Assembly: GCA_020441005.1 (NCBI GenBank)
Contig: JAGRNA010000002.1
Coordinates: 1-54,185, forward strand
Length of the DNA: 54,185 bases
Source of the DNA: Leptospiraceae bacterium
GTDB taxonomy: Bacteria; Spirochaetota; Leptospiria; Leptospirales; Leptonemataceae
Reading direction: 5' to 3'
The first letter of the stretch is position 1; each line of letters begins with the position of its first letter. The notes beneath the pieces were generated by a model. It saw nothing but the letters and a program-made list of their open reading frames with translations, ran no database searches and had not been told where the DNA came from. This document shows, piece by piece, positions 50,991 to 54,185 of this stretch. The position numbers and the translations under genes are program-made.

Positions 50991-52555
50991 CAGGGAATCT
51001 CCAATACCATTAACGTGACATCATCCTTATAGTGGTTAGCGAATTCGGTAAAACTGACCTGGATGCGTTCACAGAGTTCGCCGGTTTTTTGATCCGCAGC
51101 GGCCATCACGAGCTCCTTGACTCGATCGAGGCCGTATTGTTCATCCTCAACATTCGGGGTTTCCACCAGGCCGTCGGAGTATATGAATAGCTTGTCTCCT
51201 GATTTGATACTCAGTCTTTTCGTACCGTATTCAAAATCCTCCATCAAGCCCATCGGGGGACCCATTTTGTTCAACTCGATCAGATCATTTGTCTCCGGCC
51301 GCACGCAGAGCACCGGATTGTGCCCGGCATTGGCAAAAAATACATTGTTTTGCCGGTCCATTAAGAAGAAAACGCCAGTGGCAAAATAAGAGGTATCCAG
51401 ACGCTCCGCCAACATGTCATTTAAACGGCTCAGGACTGCGCCCGGTTTGACAGTGGTGCGCAATATTTCATCCAGCGACAAAAGAGTAATGGTTGTAATC
51501 AGCGCGGCCGAAACTCCATGCCCGGAGGCATCAGCGAAGAAAAGGGCACGCAACCCGTTGCGCAATTCGTAAAACTTATATACATCACCGCTTACTTCGC
51601 GCAAGGGTCGGTAAAAAATGCTGAGTTGATAATCCTCGTAAATAGCGGGGTTTCCAAGAAATAACTCCTGGACGTCCTTGCCGATACTTAGCTCCTGTTG
51701 AATCTCCTGGTTCAATTGGCTGATGGTTTCAATCTTTTGGGCCAAATTGTCAGCCATTGTGTTGAAGGCCAAACCCAGATCATCCAGTTCGTCATCGCGC
51801 TTGCCTTGCCGCCAAACAGCGCGGGCCTGCAAATCCCCGCCCGACATTTGATCTGTCGTGTCCTTTAATATTGTTATTCGTTTGAAAATGACCCGAAACA
51901 GGAACAAGGCAAACAGAATATGAAAAATCACGCCCCAACTGACGGAAATCAGGATCTGTTTGTACATATCCCTCAACCGATCCTGCATGGAACTGATATT
52001 CAGGGGAGCAAAAAGAAAAACTGGCGTCTCTGTCGCACTCTGCAAGGGAATGACCAAATCGATCGAATAATCGGCCTCATTCAATTCCATGGAATAACGC
52101 GATCGAAACATGGCCTGTTCGGCGGACAATTCAGTGATCTTGCGCAGTACCTTCTCGTCCACCTGCTCCGGTGCCTGATTACCCGGGCTGGCGTATTTGA
52201 ACCAGATTTGGCCGCTTTTGGTAAACACCTGGTAGTATTTCAGATCATAGCTGCGCAAGCGGTTTTGCAGTAATTTTGAGGCGTCATTTTCTACGGGTGC
52301 CAGTTTCAGGCCCTCCAGATTGTTCAATACCTCATTGACCAGGTTGGTTGACTGGTATTTGAAGGTATTCATCAGTAAATCTGTTTGATTCTCGAAAATC
52401 ATCACAGAGAAAAAAATGATATTCACAACCGCGAGTACAGTATAGATCAGCCCAATGACCAGGCGCAGCGATTTTTTGCGGGGATGGGCGACTAGAACCG
52501 CTACCGGGCCCGGATTGGAATTTGATTCTTTTTTTGCTGCCGCCGGAGATTCCAT
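50990..52555 (-). CDS. Membrane SpoIIE-family serine phosphatase with HAMP domain
   Basis: A 521-residue sensor phosphatase: transmembrane helix at about 30-53, an extracytoplasmic sensor region of about 145 residues, second helix at about 202-224, HAMP linker at about 225-280, a short coiled coil, and a PP2C-type SpoIIE domain at about 305-520. Catalytic motifs are present: REVSGDVYKFYE, FADASGHGVSAAL, FANAGHNP, IYSDGLVE and DDVTLMVLE. It should dephosphorylate STAS antagonists in response to an envelope signal. Two STAS proteins lie nearby (53664 and 47833). It forms an operon with the MORN gene upstream and the TPR gene downstream. Confidence 0.92.
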   Translation of the reverse strand: MESPAAAKKESNSNPGPVAVLVAHPRKKSLRLVIGLIYTVLAVVNIIFFSVMIFENQTDLLMNTFKYQSTNLVNEVLNNLEGLKLAPVENDASKLLQNRLRSYDLKYYQVFTKSGQIWFKYASPGNQAPEQVDEKVLRKITELSAEQAMFRSRYSMELNEADYSIDLVIPLQSATETPVFLFAPLNISSMQDRLRDMYKQILISVSWGVIFHILFALFLFRVIFKRITILKDTTDQMSGGDLQARAVWRQGKRDDELDDLGLAFNTMADNLAQKIETISQLNQEIQQELSIGKDVQELFLGNPAIYEDYQLSIFYRPLREVSGDVYKFYELRNGLRALFFADASGHGVSAALITTITLLSLDEILRTTVKPGAVLSRLNDMLAERLDTSYFATGVFFLMDRQNNVFFANAGHNPVLCVRPETNDLIELNKMGPPMGLMEDFEYGTKRLSIKSGDKLFIYSDGLVETPNVEDEQYGLDRVKELVMAAADQKTGELCERIQVSFTEFANHYKDDVTLMVLEIP

Positions 52556-52606
52556 GCAAGAGTACTATTAGTTAATATCGTCCAGCTGCAGCCTGCAGGA
52601 CAGCGA

Positions 52607-53653
52607 TCAGGGCTGAAATTGCCCTTTTTTAAATATTCCTTCCACAATCAACTTCCCATCGCTAGCGTACAAACGGCCTTGCCCTTCCCGCTTTCCTTGC
52701 ACAAATCCGCCTTCATACCGCGATCCGTCCTGATAACGCAAAATCCCCTGACCCTGCATTTGCCCTTTTACAAATTGCCCTGCGTACGTATTCCCGTTGC
52801 TAAACTGATAGCGACCGCTTCCCTGAAACTGTCCGGCGTGAAAGGAGCCCTCATACACAGCACCACTGGCCAGATTTAATTTGCCGCGCCCCTCGAATCT
52901 GCCCTTCAGCACAGAACCGACGTAACGATCACCCTTGGTGTTCTGCCAGATAGATGGTCCATGCAAAAAACCATTCCGCATCGCACCGCTATATGAGCTG
53001 CCGTCCGCCCATTGGATCTCAACATTACGCACAGCTTGACCCGCCTGGAACCAGGCCTTTAGAGCCCAGCGTCCAGGCGCCTGGCAATTAGCAAGACCAT
53101 GCAAATAACCGTTTTGAAATGCGCCGCGACAAATCGTGCCATTGGCAAAACGAAAGACACCGGGTCCTTGCATCTGCCCGGCTTGAAAGCGGCCCTCAAA
53201 ACTGGAGCCGTCCCGGAAACCAAGGCGGCCCGGCCCCTGGATTTGGCCCTGCACCAGGTTGCCGTTAAATTCCGTTCCATCTTTAAATTTGATTTCGACC
53301 GGATTTTCCAGACCGGAACCACTCAATCGACCACTTACCTGCTCCCCGTTTTGATACTGTAGCCTCACAGATCCACCGAAGCGGCCACCATTGATTTGAC
53401 CCTGAATTTGCAAACCATCTGCCTGGATCAGGACGCCCTTGCCAGCCGGTTTACCGGCCTGGAAATTGCCTTCCAGGCGCGTTTGATCGCTCCATTGAAA
53501 GACTGCATATCCATTTTGACAGTCTCCCTGCAGGCATTTGCCAATCGTTTGGGCACGGACACTGATTGAATATCCGCAAAGCAGCCCGGAAATAATGAGC
53601 CAGGTGCGCAAAAAAACAATCAGATGCCCGCGAGGAGCTTTCAATAGCGCCAT
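52607..53653 (-). CDS. Secreted MORN-repeat protein
   Basis: A 348-residue protein with a signal peptide (MALLKAPRGHLIVFLRTWLI then to SVRAQ) followed by about eleven MORN repeats of the form 'YEGxFxxGxxxGxGxxxxxDG', for example YEGSFHAGQFQGSGRYQFSNG written here as two halves YEGSFHAGQF and QGSGRYQFSNG. MORN repeats form an elongated beta sheet used in lipid or protein binding. Here the signal peptide places them in the envelope. ATG 53653 is preferred to a TTG at 53689 inside the STAS gene; it is 10 bases after the STAS stop. A possible cargo-sensing partner for the SpoIIE phosphatase. Confidence 0.82.
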   Translation of the reverse strand: MALLKAPRGHLIVFLRTWLIISGLLCGYSISVRAQTIGKCLQGDCQNGYAVFQWSDQTRLEGNFQAGKPAGKGVLIQADGLQIQGQINGGRFGGSVRLQYQNGEQVSGRLSGSGLENPVEIKFKDGTEFNGNLVQGQIQGPGRLGFRDGSSFEGRFQAGQMQGPGVFRFANGTICRGAFQNGYLHGLANCQAPGRWALKAWFQAGQAVRNVEIQWADGSSYSGAMRNGFLHGPSIWQNTKGDRYVGSVLKGRFEGRGKLNLASGAVYEGSFHAGQFQGSGRYQFSNGNTYAGQFVKGQMQGQGILRYQDGSRYEGGFVQGKREGQGRLYASDGKLIVEGIFKKGQFQP

Positions 53654-53663
53654 CCTGTCAGTA

Positions 53664-53993
53664 TCATACAATTTCGTCTGCAATATCAAGCATTTGATCC
53701 AGACCAGCGGACTTAAAAATACTTTTCACCTGGCTGCTGAGACTCGTGAAGCGGACGGCCTTGCCGGCGGCCATTGCCTTGCGGTGCATTTGAATAATCA
53801 GTCCAATTCCGGATGAATCGATATGCTCAAGGGCAGCCATATCAAAGACCAGCTCTTTGTTGTCTTTTTCAATAATATCGGTCAGAGGCTTTTTTACCGT
53901 ATCGATATTTGTTAGCAACAAACGCCCCTTCACCCGTACTATGGTGCGAGTGGTCCTCTCATCCAGCATATATTCTATTCGATCGTCACTCAT
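53664..53993 (-). CDS. STAS-domain anti-sigma-factor antagonist (second copy)
   Basis: A 109-residue STAS domain with the phosphorylation loop HIDSSGIGLI (D59, S60, S61, G62). It is only distantly similar to the STAS protein at 47833, so the two probably serve different partners. It is the first gene of the minus-strand operon STAS-MORN-SpoIIE-TPR-envelope protein, which places a substrate next to its likely phosphatase. No anti-sigma kinase is in this operon; the closest candidate is the GHKL protein at 46531. Confidence 0.9.
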   Translation of the reverse strand: MSDDRIEYMLDERTTRTIVRVKGRLLLTNIDTVKKPLTDIIEKDNKELVFDMAALEHIDSSGIGLIIQMHRKAMAAGKAVRFTSLSSQVKSIFKSAGLDQMLDIADEIV

Positions 53994-54143
53994 AGGCCAA
54001 GAAAAGCACCCTTGAGTCGTTTTTCAATCAAAGTATGTTGCAAAGCAGGTCTTTTCGCAGTCCTGGCGTATACATAAAAATCCTTGACGAAATGAGACAT
54101 ACCCATACCCCTATAGTATTCAACCTTCCGGGAGTGAGCCAAG

Positions 54144-54185
54144 ATGCAGACTAAAGAACTCATTCATCGACTGAACCGTATTAGC
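54144..54185 (+). CDS. Start of an unrecognised gene (cut by window edge)
   Basis: ATG at 54144 follows GGGAG at 54130-54134 with nine bases between, a good ribosome-binding site. Only 14 residues are visible (MQTKELIHRLNRIS), too few to identify. The 150-bp gap to the divergent STAS gene holds TTGACG (54084-54089) and TATAGT (54112-54117); they resemble -35 and -10 elements but are 22 bp apart, which is too long for a standard promoter. Confidence 0.45.
   Translation, partial: MQTKELIHRLNRIS

Overview
The window reads as a continuous, gene-dense stretch of a Gram-negative chromosome with balanced base composition. I see no rRNA, tRNA, CRISPR array, insertion sequence or prophage. The best guess for the host is a spirochaete of the Leptospira/Leptonema/Turneriella branch. 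The reasons are a MurE with the meso-diaminopimelate signature DNPR, many lipoproteins with relaxed lipoboxes, a lamin-tail/phospholipase-D lipoprotein family, SpoIIE/STAS signalling, MORN and TPR envelope proteins, and a dienoyl-CoA isomerase for growth on unsaturated fatty acids. This is inferred from gene content; no rRNA is available to confirm it.

Layout. Positions 1-7903 hold a partial gene, a membrane-anchored protein and the rod-shape operon mreB-mreC-mreD-mrdA(PBP2)-rodA, with stop/start overlaps from mreC to rodA. Positions 7993-9979 hold ruvB and an overlapping TonB-C-like gene. Positions 9942-18474 are mixed metabolism and envelope: hemD, a dienoyl-CoA isomerase, gmhA, a FAD oxidase, a PopT/DUF368 carrier with a large insertion, and polA. 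Positions 18537-23910 hold a TPM-domain protein, a CNNM/CBS transporter, map, a lipoprotein and a small membrane protein. Positions 23897-30715 hold a 1481-residue coiled-coil protein with a histone-H1-like tail and a DesK/NarX-type ATPase domain, a membrane metallophosphoesterase and an agmatine deiminase. Positions 30820-40766 are a four-gene surface island: a pseudo-PLD/lamin-tail lipoprotein, a triple lamin-tail lipoprotein, a beta-barrel protein and an active-site-intact PLD/lamin-tail lipoprotein. Positions 40754-43836 are a shortened dcw cluster (rsmH-ftsL-murE). Positions 43892-46378 hold thyA-folA and a copper-delivery pair (PCuAC and SCO). Positions 46531-54185 hold a partner-switching region: a GHKL ATPase protein plus STAS on the plus strand, and STAS-MORN-SpoIIE-TPR-envelope protein on the minus strand.

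How the parts fit. Much of the window concerns the cell envelope: elongasome, lipid-carrier recycling, heptose synthesis, division and peptidoglycan genes, and surface lipoproteins. The most promising candidates for undescribed biology are the PLD/lamin-tail/porin island, the H1-tail/coiled-coil/ATPase protein, the PopT and RodA proteins with inserted domains, and the SpoIIE/STAS region with its unusual ATPase. A second pattern is that five of the seven convergent gene pairs overlap at their stop codons, leaving no room for intrinsic terminators between them.
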